IMG/VR virus record: IMGVR_UViG_3300020172_001373
Span: 1 to 31,824 of that record
Length of the DNA stretch: 31,824 bases
DNA from: a virus
Strand: one strand, 5' to 3'
Shown: one piece after another, positions 7,150-13,674 of the stretch
Numbering within the stretch: the first letter of the stretch is position 1
Layout of the letters: each line of letters opens with the position of its first letter
Translations under genes and position numbers: made by a program
The notes under the pieces: generated by a model
What the model was told of the DNA's origin: nothing
Databases searched by the model: none
What the model saw: the letters and a program-made list of their open reading frames with translations, nothing else

Positions 7150-7316
7150 AATTTTATTTTTCCTTGTAAGAAATACCTTCTCTCGAATTCCTCAGTAAGG
7201 CGTTCGACTTCTGCTACAGATTGTGGTTTGTGGGAAGTGATATAGCGATCCAATTCGCTACAAAAGGCGCACTGGTTGAACCAGCGTTTGATATCGTGTA
7301 TAATCTGTGTGACCAT
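7146..7316 (-). CDS. 56-residue protein with a CxxC pair
   Basis: 56 codons. The N-terminal helix is followed by QCAFCSELDRYI, with a Cys-x-x-Cys pair, and then SVAEVERLTEEFERRYF, a charged helix. It is the first gene of the four-gene chain, 22 nt behind a perfect TATAAATAC late promoter. No classical SD is obvious. The C-x-x-C could bind metal with partners, but two Cys alone do not show this. Function unknown. Confidence 0.65.
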   Translation of the reverse strand: MVTQIIHDIKRWFNQCAFCSELDRYITSHKPQSVAEVERLTEEFERRYFLQGKIKL

Positions 7317-7337
7317 GACGTACTCTCTGTGTATCAG

Positions 7338-7345
7338 TATTTATA
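7338..7345 (-). promoter_or_regulatory. T4-type late promoter (leftward small-gene chain)
   Basis: TATAAATAC on the minus strand, 22 nt before the ATG at 7316, is an exact match to the T4 late consensus. Confidence 0.65.
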
Positions 7346-7399
7346 CTGAGATGTTGCAAACGCACATAAAATAGACATTTTATATAGAATTAGAAATCG

Positions 7400-7407
7400 A
7401 GTAAATA
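7400..7407 (+). promoter_or_regulatory. Weak T4-type late promoter (rightward virion block)
   Basis: AGTAAATAC lies 19 nt before the ATG at 7427, divergent from the late promoter at 7338. One base differs from NATAAATA. Confidence 0.4.
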
Positions 7408-7426
7408 CTAGACCAGGAAAGGGCCT

Positions 7427-7708
7427 ATGAAACTACGTACTAGATCAATACTGCAAGAACTCAACGAAATAGCTGAAGTAAGAAACACTGATCAGCTGAT
7501 AGAAAGCAGGGCTACTAATATAATCAATTCTGCGATAAATCTGCTGGAAAGTATACACAAAAATTATGATGCAGAGCAGGCAGATGAACTTGAGCGTAGA
7601 TTGATCAACGCCATACGAGGACAAGATCCTAGTAAATTTACACGCGGTGTCCGCAAGATCGCAGAATCTCGAAAAGCCAAAAGAAAACTAGATGAAAGCA
7701 ATGACTAA
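7427..7708 (+). CDS. 93-residue helical protein, likely phage internal/structural
   Basis: Starts MKLRTRSILQELNEIAE, which resembles the short N-terminal capsid-targeting peptides of T4 internal proteins and holds LNE and IAE, the (I/L)xE form cut by the T4-type prohead protease. The body is helical and charged (SAINLLESIHKNY, ADELERRLINAIRGQDPSKF). SD AGGAAAGGG lies near the ATG and a weak late promoter is just upstream. It overlaps the nucleotidyltransferase gene by 17 nt. A similar gene is, to my memory, common in marine T4-like phages, but its function is unknown. Confidence 0.75.
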   Translation: MKLRTRSILQELNEIAEVRNTDQLIESRATNIINSAINLLESIHKNYDAEQADELERRLINAIRGQDPSKFTRGVRKIAESRKAKRKLDESND

Positions 7709-8510
7709 ATTATTAGAAGGCGGCAATGTATTCAAAGGGCCCGATAAACAACCCTTGACACAACGTATCGCTACAGCAGATGTAGAAGAAACAGTCGCCT
7801 ATATCGAAAAAATCACAGGCCTAGACTTTACCAAAGAAAAAGATCTAGACGATAAAAAACCAGTTAAATGGCTAGGAACCACTGGTCGTAAAGAAGATCC
7901 AGATGGTACGTTTGAAAAGAACAGTTCAGGCGATCTCGACCTCAGTGTAGATGCTAACGAAGTAGATAAAAAAACATTTGCAGATAAACTAATTTCCCAG
8001 TTCGGTAAAGAAAATGTCAAACTTAGCGGAGATAATGTACATTGGAAGGTACCTATCAAGGGTGATCCCTCTAATGGATTTGTGCAGTCAGATTTTATGT
8101 TTTCAGCCAACCCTAAATTCCAACAGGGATCAATGATCGGCGGCCAGGGCGAGTTCCGCGGCGAACATCGTCATATCTTACTAAGCAGTATTGCCAGAGC
8201 CAGGGGAATGAAATATAGCCCTAAGCATGGACTGTTGAATCCGCAAACTGATGAGCTTCTACCTAACGGTAACGATTGGAATACTATTGCTAAAGAACTG
8301 TTAGGACAATCGTCTACAGTCAAAGACATACGATCAGTTGATAGTATTTTAAATTACATTAAAAAATTACCTAACTATGAAGAACTGATTGCCGGTGCTA
8401 GAGAAACATTAGGTAAACAAGGGATCGAACTACCTAAAAACGAAGCTTTAGAAAGCTATCAGCCAGGTAGTATAGGTTGGATGCGTCAAATAATAGACAT
8501 AGTAAAATGA
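7692..8510 (+). CDS. Pol-beta-superfamily nucleotidyltransferase
   Basis: 272 residues from this ATG; an ATG at 7701 is equally possible, since neither has a strong SD. The signature is WLGTTGRK then NSSGDLDLSVD (Asp81 and Asp83 in an h-D-x-D-h pattern) and a third acidic residue in VQSDFMF (Asp134), the metal-binding triad of the pol-beta nucleotidyltransferase fold. Such enzymes transfer NMP groups to nucleic acids, proteins or small molecules. It overlaps both neighbours, and the next gene (ATGA overlap) is a second, unrelated nucleotidyltransferase with a KxDG motif, so the two probably work in one pathway. Target unknown. Confidence 0.75.
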   Translation: MKAMTKLLEGGNVFKGPDKQPLTQRIATADVEETVAYIEKITGLDFTKEKDLDDKKPVKWLGTTGRKEDPDGTFEKNSSGDLDLSVDANEVDKKTFADKLISQFGKENVKLSGDNVHWKVPIKGDPSNGFVQSDFMFSANPKFQQGSMIGGQGEFRGEHRHILLSSIARARGMKYSPKHGLLNPQTDELLPNGNDWNTIAKELLGQSSTVKDIRSVDSILNYIKKLPNYEELIAGARETLGKQGIELPKNEALESYQPGSIGWMRQIIDIVK

Positions 8511-9616
8511 GATTCTGGGAAATACTAACTGAAGCCGAAGCTCCTGCCCCTAAGAAGGTAGGCAGAGAATTCAACCACCTTGAGGATCTTGTGTTCACAG
8601 AACCCAAGGGAGCTCAGCATGCTATAGAAATACTCAAAGGTCTAGCTAGCCCTGAAACTAAGATTTCAATCAAGTGGGACGGAAATCCCACGGTCTACTG
8701 GGGTAGAGACGACGACGGCACATTCCGTATGGTAGGCAAGAACAACTGGGGACGTGAAGAAGGTAAATCATCTAGTCCAGAAGAACTTAAATCCTTTATC
8801 ATGAGTCGCGGTAAGGGCGAAGACTGGCGTGAAAAGTTTGCGTCGGACATGGCTAGTCTATGGCCAGTGTTTGAACGTGCTACTCCAAAAGATTTCAGAG
8901 GTTATGTCTATGGAGATATCTTGTTTCACCCAGGCAAGCCCTACGAAGGTGCGAACGGATCTATGTCATTTACACCTAATCAAACCACATACTCTGTCAA
9001 AGGTAATTCAGAAGTAGGTCGTAGAATAGCTAAGAGCAAGATAGCAGTGGCCGCACACAAAGTATTCAGTTATTTTGGAGATAAAAGCGGTGAGGACTTT
9101 GACAGCCCAGACATTTTCAGCAGCAATCCTGAATTAGTAGTGTTTGGTCAAACCTATACCAGTCATAGACCGGCAGTGAATGCTGATAATCTCACAGCTA
9201 TCACTAAAGTGGCCAACAGCAGTCAATCTAAGATAGATCAGTTTTTAGCGCCTATTCCGGGACTCAGTGACCTACAGGCTATAATCTATACCTACGTAAA
9301 TCAACGTAGCCGAGAAAAGCAATTAGATAACATAGATTCTGACGATTTCTTTAATTGGTTGAAGACCAGCAAAGTCAGTCCATCTAAGCAACAGAAGATT
9401 GTCAGCCACTCCCAGATATCTGCGATGGGAGATTTATTCTTCCTAGTCAAAGAACTCATGAAGGCGAAGAATGAAGTTATCCGAGAGCTAGATCAGGCCG
9501 AAGGAGATATCACAGCTACTACGGGAGGTAAGCCTGGCGGTGAAGGGTATGTCAGCGGCAAGGACTCTGTCAAGTTAGTGCCTAGAGATCGTTGGACACC
9601 ATTTAAAGCCGATTAA
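8507..9616 (+). CDS. KxDG nucleotidyltransferase, polynucleotide-ligase-like
   Basis: 369 residues from the ATG at 8507, which overlaps the previous stop (ATGA); an earlier in-frame ATG at 8477 lies inside the previous gene and is less likely. Motif I is IKWDGNP (Lys56, Asp58, Gly59), the nucleotidyl-lysine site of ATP-dependent ligases and capping enzymes. Motif III may be YVYGDILF, motif IV EGYV and motif V SVKLV near the C terminus, in the right order. The N terminus MRFWEILTEAEAPAP resembles a T4 capsid-targeting peptide with LTE before Ala. It could seal or adenylate RNA or DNA ends; possibly packaged in the virion. Not a standard gp30 or Rnl ligase. Confidence 0.72.
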   Translation: MRFWEILTEAEAPAPKKVGREFNHLEDLVFTEPKGAQHAIEILKGLASPETKISIKWDGNPTVYWGRDDDGTFRMVGKNNWGREEGKSSSPEELKSFIMSRGKGEDWREKFASDMASLWPVFERATPKDFRGYVYGDILFHPGKPYEGANGSMSFTPNQTTYSVKGNSEVGRRIAKSKIAVAAHKVFSYFGDKSGEDFDSPDIFSSNPELVVFGQTYTSHRPAVNADNLTAITKVANSSQSKIDQFLAPIPGLSDLQAIIYTYVNQRSREKQLDNIDSDDFFNWLKTSKVSPSKQQKIVSHSQISAMGDLFFLVKELMKAKNEVIRELDQAEGDITATTGGKPGGEGYVSGKDSVKLVPRDRWTPFKAD

Positions 9617-9647
9617 ACAGCTAATCCTCTTGTTTTTTCTTCCAAAA

Positions 9648-9655
9648 TATAAATA
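9648..9655 (+). promoter_or_regulatory. T4-type late promoter for the 110-residue gene
   Basis: TATAAATAC, exact match to the T4 late consensus, in the 92-nt spacer before the gene at 9709. Confidence 0.7.
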
Positions 9656-9664
9656 CTAATGCCG

Positions 9665-9679
9665 GTCCCGGAGCGGGAC
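9665..9679 (+). promoter_or_regulatory. 5'-UTR hairpin at the start of a late transcript
   Basis: GTCCCG and CGGGAC pair around a GAG loop, a few nt after the predicted start of the late transcript. Such 5' hairpins protect mRNAs from decay. It is followed by a strong SD (AAGGAG). Confidence 0.6.
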
Positions 9680-9708
9680 TGAGATATTAGAGATAAGGAG
9701 AAAATATC

Positions 9709-10041
9709 ATGGCATCAGTAACAAGAGTAAATGGCGTAGGATACGCACACGCTACCGCATTCAGCGTAGCACAATTAAAAGCGTTTGAAATTGACGCAAT
9801 CGTATCATTAGCATCAAAAGGAACATTGGGTTCAACAATCGAAGCGATTGTACAAGAGTTTCAACCTCTAATGTACATTTCTTCAGGTACAGCAGGTAAG
9901 ATCGCAATGATCGTTGATGGACACGGAGTTGATGCAACTTCTATGCAGGTTCGTTTACAAGCATTGGGAACTGTTGATTCTATCAACTTGTCAAGCGCAA
10001 CAGTTACAGAGCGTAACCTAGCAACATTTGACTTTACCTAA
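9709..10041 (+). CDS. 110-residue probable virion protein, strongly expressed late gene
   Basis: The protein is compact, with a helical start (AFSVAQLKAFEIDAIVSLASKG) and a beta-rich second half (MYISSGTAGKIAMIVDG, then alternating Thr/Ser strands), no membrane segment. No family recognised. The gene stands alone as one transcription unit: perfect late promoter, GC-rich 5' hairpin, SD AAGGAG 9 nt before the ATG, and a Rho-independent terminator 31 nt after the stop. That design is typical of an abundant structural product, so a capsid decoration or tail component is my inference, from context only. Confidence 0.75.
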   Translation: MASVTRVNGVGYAHATAFSVAQLKAFEIDAIVSLASKGTLGSTIEAIVQEFQPLMYISSGTAGKIAMIVDGHGVDATSMQVRLQALGTVDSINLSSATVTERNLATFDFT

Positions 10042-10071
10042 TCAGTAGTTTCTCAGGGATGGGAAGCAAGG

Positions 10072-10097
10072 GCGGAATTTATTTCCGCTCTTTTTTT
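10072..10097 (+). terminator. Rho-independent terminator
   Basis: GCGGAA and TTCCGC pair around TTTAT, followed at once by CTC and seven or more T. It isolates the 110-residue gene from the next one. Confidence 0.88.
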
Positions 10098-10102
10098 ATC
10101 TC

Positions 10103-10110
10103 TGTAAATA
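10103..10110 (+). promoter_or_regulatory. Weak T4-type late promoter
   Basis: TGTAAATA, 10 nt before the ATG at 10121; one base from NATAAATA. The short distance leaves nearly no leader. Confidence 0.35.
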
Positions 10111-10120
10111 GTAGCATATT

Positions 10121-10516
10121 ATGGAACGCTACAAGATTATCTCTCTAGTCGATATAACCAGAAATGGATCATCGAGATCAGAAACTGATCCAATCAAGAT
10201 CGGACAGCAGTCTAATTTCAACACACTGATACAGACCATAGGACTCAGAGCTAATATAGATTGGAGTTTCGATCCACAGCAATTTGACGGGAGACTACCA
10301 GATCCCCTAGACGGCGCAGCCACATACTGGATATGGGAGTTTGTCACTGAACGGGATCAAGTGTTTCAAAAAAATTCTGATCCTGTGGGTCTATTAGTTG
10401 ACGACCTCGATGGTGTTCCTGTGGTTGACCGACTAAATAACACAGTGGATCTGACACCTGCGGTATTTCGATCCAAAATCGACAACACGAACATCTGGAT
10501 CACTAAAATCAATTAG
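10121..10516 (+). CDS. 131-residue protein, probable virion component
   Basis: A soluble, beta-rich acidic protein beginning MERYKIISLVDITRNG, with NFNTLIQTIGLRANIDWSF, a Trp-rich middle (YWIWEFVTERDQVF) and a C-terminal strand-rich part. The pattern seems familiar from marine T4-like phages, but no function is known to me. It lies between the terminator at 10072 and a late promoter at 10521, so it is a separate late unit. No obvious SD. Function not assigned. Confidence 0.7.
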   Translation: MERYKIISLVDITRNGSSRSETDPIKIGQQSNFNTLIQTIGLRANIDWSFDPQQFDGRLPDPLDGAATYWIWEFVTERDQVFQKNSDPVGLLVDDLDGVPVVDRLNNTVDLTPAVFRSKIDNTNIWITKIN

Positions 10517-10520
10517 TGAA

Positions 10521-10528
10521 GATAAATA
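10521..10528 (+). promoter_or_regulatory. T4-type late promoter
   Basis: GATAAATAA directly after the previous stop. It would give an approximately 85-nt leader before 10621 that contains a GCTCG/CGAGC hairpin with a GAG loop (10578-10590), like the GAG-loop hairpin at 9665. Confidence 0.5.
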
Positions 10529-10620
10529 ATGTTATCAAGGCAAACCATTAGGCATTCAATCATACATTAGGCACATGGCTCGGAGCGAGCACTTGACTTA
10601 TAACATTGGAGATGAGCCAA

Positions 10621-10941
10621 ATGGCTACAGTAGCAGAACGTATTGGAATAGTAGAAACGCAGGTAGTAAATCTTGATGAGAAGCTGGACGAACTCAAGAT
10701 TGATGTCAAGGACATGCACGATTGTCTAGACAAGACCCGTGATAGCCTAACAATCAAACTAGATCAGATGTATTCAGCCTCCTGTACACAGCATTCAGAG
10801 TTAGCTACTAAGATCAGTGAATTAGAAAAAAGCAAAAACAAAATCACGATGTATGGTATGATAGGTATGGCATTCATAGCCGGCCTAGGTTGGACTGGAC
10901 AGTTAAATATACCAACTATACTCAAGTTTTTTGGAGTATAA
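10621..10941 (+). CDS. Coiled-coil protein with C-terminal membrane anchor
   Basis: 106 residues from the ATG at 10621; TTGGAG gives the SD, while upstream TTG/ATG codons lie within or too near it. Residues 1-75 form a coiled coil (VETQVVNLDEKLDELKIDVK, then LATKISELEKSKNK), followed by one hydrophobic segment (MYGMIGMAFIAGLGWTG). The layout is like the XhlA/hemolysin family of small phage membrane proteins that act with holins, but sequence evidence is thin. A late promoter lies upstream and a terminator directly downstream. Confidence 0.7.
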   Translation: MATVAERIGIVETQVVNLDEKLDELKIDVKDMHDCLDKTRDSLTIKLDQMYSASCTQHSELATKISELEKSKNKITMYGMIGMAFIAGLGWTGQLNIPTILKFFGV

Positions 10942-10951
10942 AATAACCCTA

Positions 10952-10959
10952 CTTAAATA
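10952..10959 (+). promoter_or_regulatory. Possible weak late promoter before the gene at 10982
   Basis: CTTAAATAA, two bases from the best matches. A start point near 10967 would fall inside the terminator hairpin and so avoid it. Tentative. Confidence 0.25.
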
Positions 10960-10960
10960 A

Positions 10961-10981
10961 AGGACCATAGGTCCTTTTTTT
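10961..10981 (+). terminator. Terminator whose T run abuts the next start codon
   Basis: AGGACC and GGTCCT pair around ATA, followed by seven T and then the ATG of the next gene with no spacer. Confidence 0.8.
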
Positions 10982-11422
10982 ATGACAGATATTTCCCGAC
11001 GGATAGCTCAAGTAGTAGATTCGTCACAGAGAAAACTAGCCCAAAACGGTATTATATTACCCGTAAAAACTCCAGAGGGGATTTTAGTAGGTGATGTGCT
11101 GATTGAAAATGTTGGAGTTTTGAAATATCTTTATAAAAATCAAGAACTGATCTATAAAGAAATACACTTAAATGTAGCGGCTATCAAGATGGCCAATATA
11201 CTAGCGAGATCTCGCACCGACATAAAAGTCGACGAAATATACAGGGCAGATCAAGAATACGGAAAATGGTACACTGACAGCCAGCTACACAAGTTCAATC
11301 ATGATTCATCTCGCAAAAAGAGAGACCACGATCGGGCTGATATGCTATGGTCTAGATACTGCGAGAGCAGGGACAGGGCATTACAGGCTAAAAAAATAGT
11401 GGAAAGTCTTTGCGCAGGTTGA
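10982..11422 (+). CDS. 146-residue protein, function unknown
   Basis: Begins MTDISRRIAQVVDSSQRKLA, followed by an ILPVKTPEGILVGDVLIENVG beta section (split here at its natural turn) and a highly charged helical C-terminal half with many Arg/Lys (SSRKKRDHDRADMLWSRY). It may bind nucleic acid, but no motif proves this. The ATG directly follows a terminator T run, and no SD is free; AAGGA lies inside the terminator stem. The stop TGA overlaps the next late promoter. Seems to be a conserved marine-phage gene; function unknown. Confidence 0.72.
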   Translation: MTDISRRIAQVVDSSQRKLAQNGIILPVKTPEGILVGDVLIENVGVLKYLYKNQELIYKEIHLNVAAIKMANILARSRTDIKVDEIYRADQEYGKWYTDSQLHKFNHDSSRKKRDHDRADMLWSRYCESRDRALQAKKIVESLCAG

Positions 11423-11429
11423 ATAAATA
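11422..11429 (+). promoter_or_regulatory. T4-type late promoter for the scaffold-like gene
   Basis: AATAAATAC, 23 nt before the ATG at 11453, overlapping the previous stop codon. Confidence 0.6.
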
Positions 11430-11452
11430 CACTATCATTCTGGAACACACTT

Positions 11453-12268
11453 ATGAAAACAACAGATATATTCCAAATCAATAGAAGCAGCCGCAGGCTC
11501 AATGAAAGCCTAGAAAAAACATTCGGTAAAAAGCTGAATCTAGAAAATTTCGATCTGCATCAATTACAAGATGCTAGAAACAAGCTGAGAACACAGATCA
11601 GTCAGGTCCGAGCTCAAAGCGGTTTCAATGAAACCATTGAAAACGATGCTCTGACACAGGCACAGTTCATGCTAGATGCTATCAATGCAGAAATTTTACA
11701 GAGAGAAGAATTCGCTGTTGAATCGGAAGATATAGAGTTCACAGAACCAGTAGAACAGTCACAAGGAGAAGAAATGACTAGAGTTACAGAAGGAGAGATC
11801 CAGCAAGCCAGTGCGATCGTTTCCGCAAAAACCATGGTAGATAGAGTCGGCCGTTGGATTGAAGAATTATCCGGTATGGAGAACGACACACTGCTTCAGC
11901 TAGGTGATCAAATCCGTGACGAGATGGGACAAGAACAGGCCAAGAGTTTTATTTCAGCAGTAGCTCCTGCGATTCAACAGGCTCTGGAAAATCTAAAACA
12001 GACCAGAGAAACATTAGCTACAGGTGTAAGAACACTAACAGGCGAAGAACAAGGTGCAGAGATGTTGGGTGCTGAACCCGAAGCTCCTGCGGGCGACGAG
12101 GGAGATCTAGGTGCTGCAGAACCTGATATGATGAACACTGGCGATGACCTCGGAGGCGATGAATTTGCCGCAGCAGAACCAGCAGCTGGTGGTGGCGAAG
12201 CAGCAGGTCGTGAACAGAGAGAAAGTATCAACTACGAAAGTAGATTATTAAAAGTTTTAGCAGGATGA
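11453..12268 (+). CDS. Acidic scaffold-like / prohead-core-like protein
   Basis: 271 residues. The N terminus MKTTDIFQINRSSRRLNESL has an LNE site like those cut by T4-type prohead protease. The middle is long helix and coiled coil (about 30-75 and 125-190, RVGRWIEELSGMENDTLLQL). The last 70 residues are Ala/Glu/Asp/Gly-rich and very acidic with few hydrophobics, ending in a short basic helix (ESRLLKVLAG). This is the profile of phage scaffold or prohead core proteins. It starts a three-gene chain joined by ATGA overlaps. Function inferred from composition and context. Confidence 0.65.
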   Translation: MKTTDIFQINRSSRRLNESLEKTFGKKLNLENFDLHQLQDARNKLRTQISQVRAQSGFNETIENDALTQAQFMLDAINAEILQREEFAVESEDIEFTEPVEQSQGEEMTRVTEGEIQQASAIVSAKTMVDRVGRWIEELSGMENDTLLQLGDQIRDEMGQEQAKSFISAVAPAIQQALENLKQTRETLATGVRTLTGEEQGAEMLGAEPEAPAGDEGDLGAAEPDMMNTGDDLGGDEFAAAEPAAGGGEAAGREQRESINYESRLLKVLAG

Positions 12269-12519
12269 AATTAGAAAGTTTCCTCTCTACAGAGGAATTT
12301 TTAAAAATAAGAGAACTAGCACCCATGCCGGCACCGGGTGCAGTTCCTGCTCCTGCAGCAGCCGCCGGCACTCCCGCTGCAGACCCAGCAGCCATGGCTA
12401 AGATGGCTGCGGCTCAGGCTAAGGATATGCAGGACAGAAAGAAAGCTCTACAAGATCAGATTTCACAAACTGAAAAGCAATTAGTGGATCTTAGAAAACA
12501 GTTGGCGGAACTAAGATGA
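12265..12519 (+). CDS. 84-residue Pro/Ala-rich coiled-coil protein
   Basis: Starts MKLESFLSTEEFLKIRELAP, another peptide like the T4 capsid-targeting N termini (IRE then Leu), then a Pro/Ala linker (about 20-45), and a coiled coil (DRKKALQDQISQTEKQLVDL and on). ATGA overlaps join it to both neighbours. Likely a small internal or core protein; no enzyme motif. Confidence 0.7.
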   Translation: MKLESFLSTEEFLKIRELAPMPAPGAVPAPAAAAGTPAADPAAMAKMAAAQAKDMQDRKKALQDQISQTEKQLVDLRKQLAELR

Positions 12520-12905
12520 GATTTTTTGAATTCACCGGTGACGATACCGGAGACAGATTAGTTATGATTCTTAGAAACTATATCGGTCGCGCAGCCTCAA
12601 AAAAATCCTCAGCTAAGTTAAATTGGAGTGGATTAGATAAAATATTATCCACGAACGGGTTTGAGTTGGCCGCTGACTATGAAACATTTAAAGCTATCTA
12701 TGACGGAAGTCCTACCATACAGGCGCTGGTGAAAAACTTCAATGCTGATGGAATTGAATTAAATGTACCCGGAGCAGAAGAGCCCGGTGACGCTACAGAA
12801 CCTACACCAAATGGCGGCAAAGACAGCGAGGAAGCCATAGCCAAAATGGCAGCATCAGCAGCGCCAGCTCAAGTAGCCCAAAATCAAACTACTCCCCAGA
12901 TTTGA
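12516..12905 (+). CDS. 129-residue probable structural/internal protein
   Basis: Begins MRFFEFTGDDTGDRLVM; residues 15-90 look like a small helical domain (ILRNYIGRAASKKS, WSGLDKILSTNGFELAADY, IQALVKNFNADGIEL), and the C-terminal 40 residues are a low-complexity acidic, Ala/Pro/Gln-rich tail. Third gene of the overlapping chain that starts at 11453; its stop overlaps the -35 box of the next promoter. No function recognised; virion assembly role inferred from neighbours. Confidence 0.68.
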   Translation: MRFFEFTGDDTGDRLVMILRNYIGRAASKKSSAKLNWSGLDKILSTNGFELAADYETFKAIYDGSPTIQALVKNFNADGIELNVPGAEEPGDATEPTPNGGKDSEEAIAKMAASAAPAQVAQNQTTPQI

Positions 12906-12930
12906 CAACAACAAAGTTTTAGTGTAATAT
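12902..12930 (+). promoter_or_regulatory. Sigma-70 promoter, leaderless arrangement, for the exonuclease
   Basis: TTGACA (12902-12907) and TAATAT (12925-12930) are 17 nt apart; the ATG at 12938 begins 7 nt after the -10, where transcription should start. No SD precedes the ATG. Confidence 0.75.
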
Positions 12931-12937
12931 ATACGCT

Positions 12938-13645
12938 ATGACTAATAATCTACAACTAAATCCTCCTCCGTTCGTTGAGAAGTTCCAATATAAACCCTGT
13001 CAACAGATCAATGATCCTGTGACTAAAAAACGAGTGTACCTAACACCGGATGGTGAGAGTCTTCCTAGCGTTACTACTATTCTCAGTGCCACTAAAGATA
13101 TGACCGCACTCAATGAATGGAAGAAACGTGTTGGAGAAGAAAAAGCCAGACAGATAACCACAGAGGCTGCAGGAGTGGGTACAGCCATGCATAGTAATCT
13201 AGAGAGATTTATTGCTGGTATGCAACGCCAACCGGGAAATAATCCTGTACACGTTCAAGCCAATAAAATGGCCGATGTTATCATTGATCAAGGACTACGA
13301 GATATCAACGAAGTATGGGCAATGGAACAGAGCTTGTATTTTCCAGGGCTTTACTCAGGAACCACTGACTTGGTAGCTGTTTACAAAGACAATCCTTCAG
13401 TTTGCGATTATAAGCAGACTAATAAGCCCAAGAAAGAAGAATGGGTTGAAGATTATAAAATCCAATTGATTGCTTATATATTAGCACATAATGAAGTCTA
13501 CGGCACAGACATCCGCGAAGGGCATGTGTTTATGTGTTCTAGAGCCTTTGAATACCAACAGTTTGACCTATGGCCTTCGGATTTTAACAAGTACCAGGAC
13601 ATGTGGCTCAATAAGGTAGAGGAATACTACAACAGCCTAAGATAA
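12938..13645 (+). CDS. PD-(D/E)XK exonuclease (MGME1/Cas4-like)
   Basis: 235 residues. After a PSVTTILSATKD motif typical of this group, the catalytic core is AGVGTAMHSNLERF (His and Glu), then YSGTTDLVAVYKD (Asp) and VCDYKQTNK (D-x-K), with the following Gln in YKIQLIAY as motif IV, as in RecB-type nucleases such as MGME1 and Cas4. It would degrade or trim DNA ends during phage replication or host DNA breakdown. It has its own leaderless sigma-70 promoter among late genes, which suggests early expression. A late promoter overlaps its stop. Confidence 0.88.
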   Translation: MTNNLQLNPPPFVEKFQYKPCQQINDPVTKKRVYLTPDGESLPSVTTILSATKDMTALNEWKKRVGEEKARQITTEAAGVGTAMHSNLERFIAGMQRQPGNNPVHVQANKMADVIIDQGLRDINEVWAMEQSLYFPGLYSGTTDLVAVYKDNPSVCDYKQTNKPKKEEWVEDYKIQLIAYILAHNEVYGTDIREGHVFMCSRAFEYQQFDLWPSDFNKYQDMWLNKVEEYYNSLR

Positions 13646-13648
13646 ATA
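13641..13648 (+). promoter_or_regulatory. T4-type late promoter for the tail spike
   Basis: GATAAATAC, 26 nt before the GTG at 13675, overlapping the exonuclease stop codon. Confidence 0.6.
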
Positions 13649-13674
13649 CTCTATAAAGCATAGAGGACATCACA

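Noticed and set aside
8477-8509. Earlier ATG (8477) as start of the KxDG enzyme
   Set aside because: It would add ten residues coded inside the previous gene; the ATGA junction at 8507 is the common style here and gives the capsid-targeting-like N terminus.
10575-10680. Short ORF from ATG 10575 across the gene at 10621
   Set aside because: No SD, and it conflicts with the well-supported coiled-coil gene; the region is better read as a leader with a hairpin.
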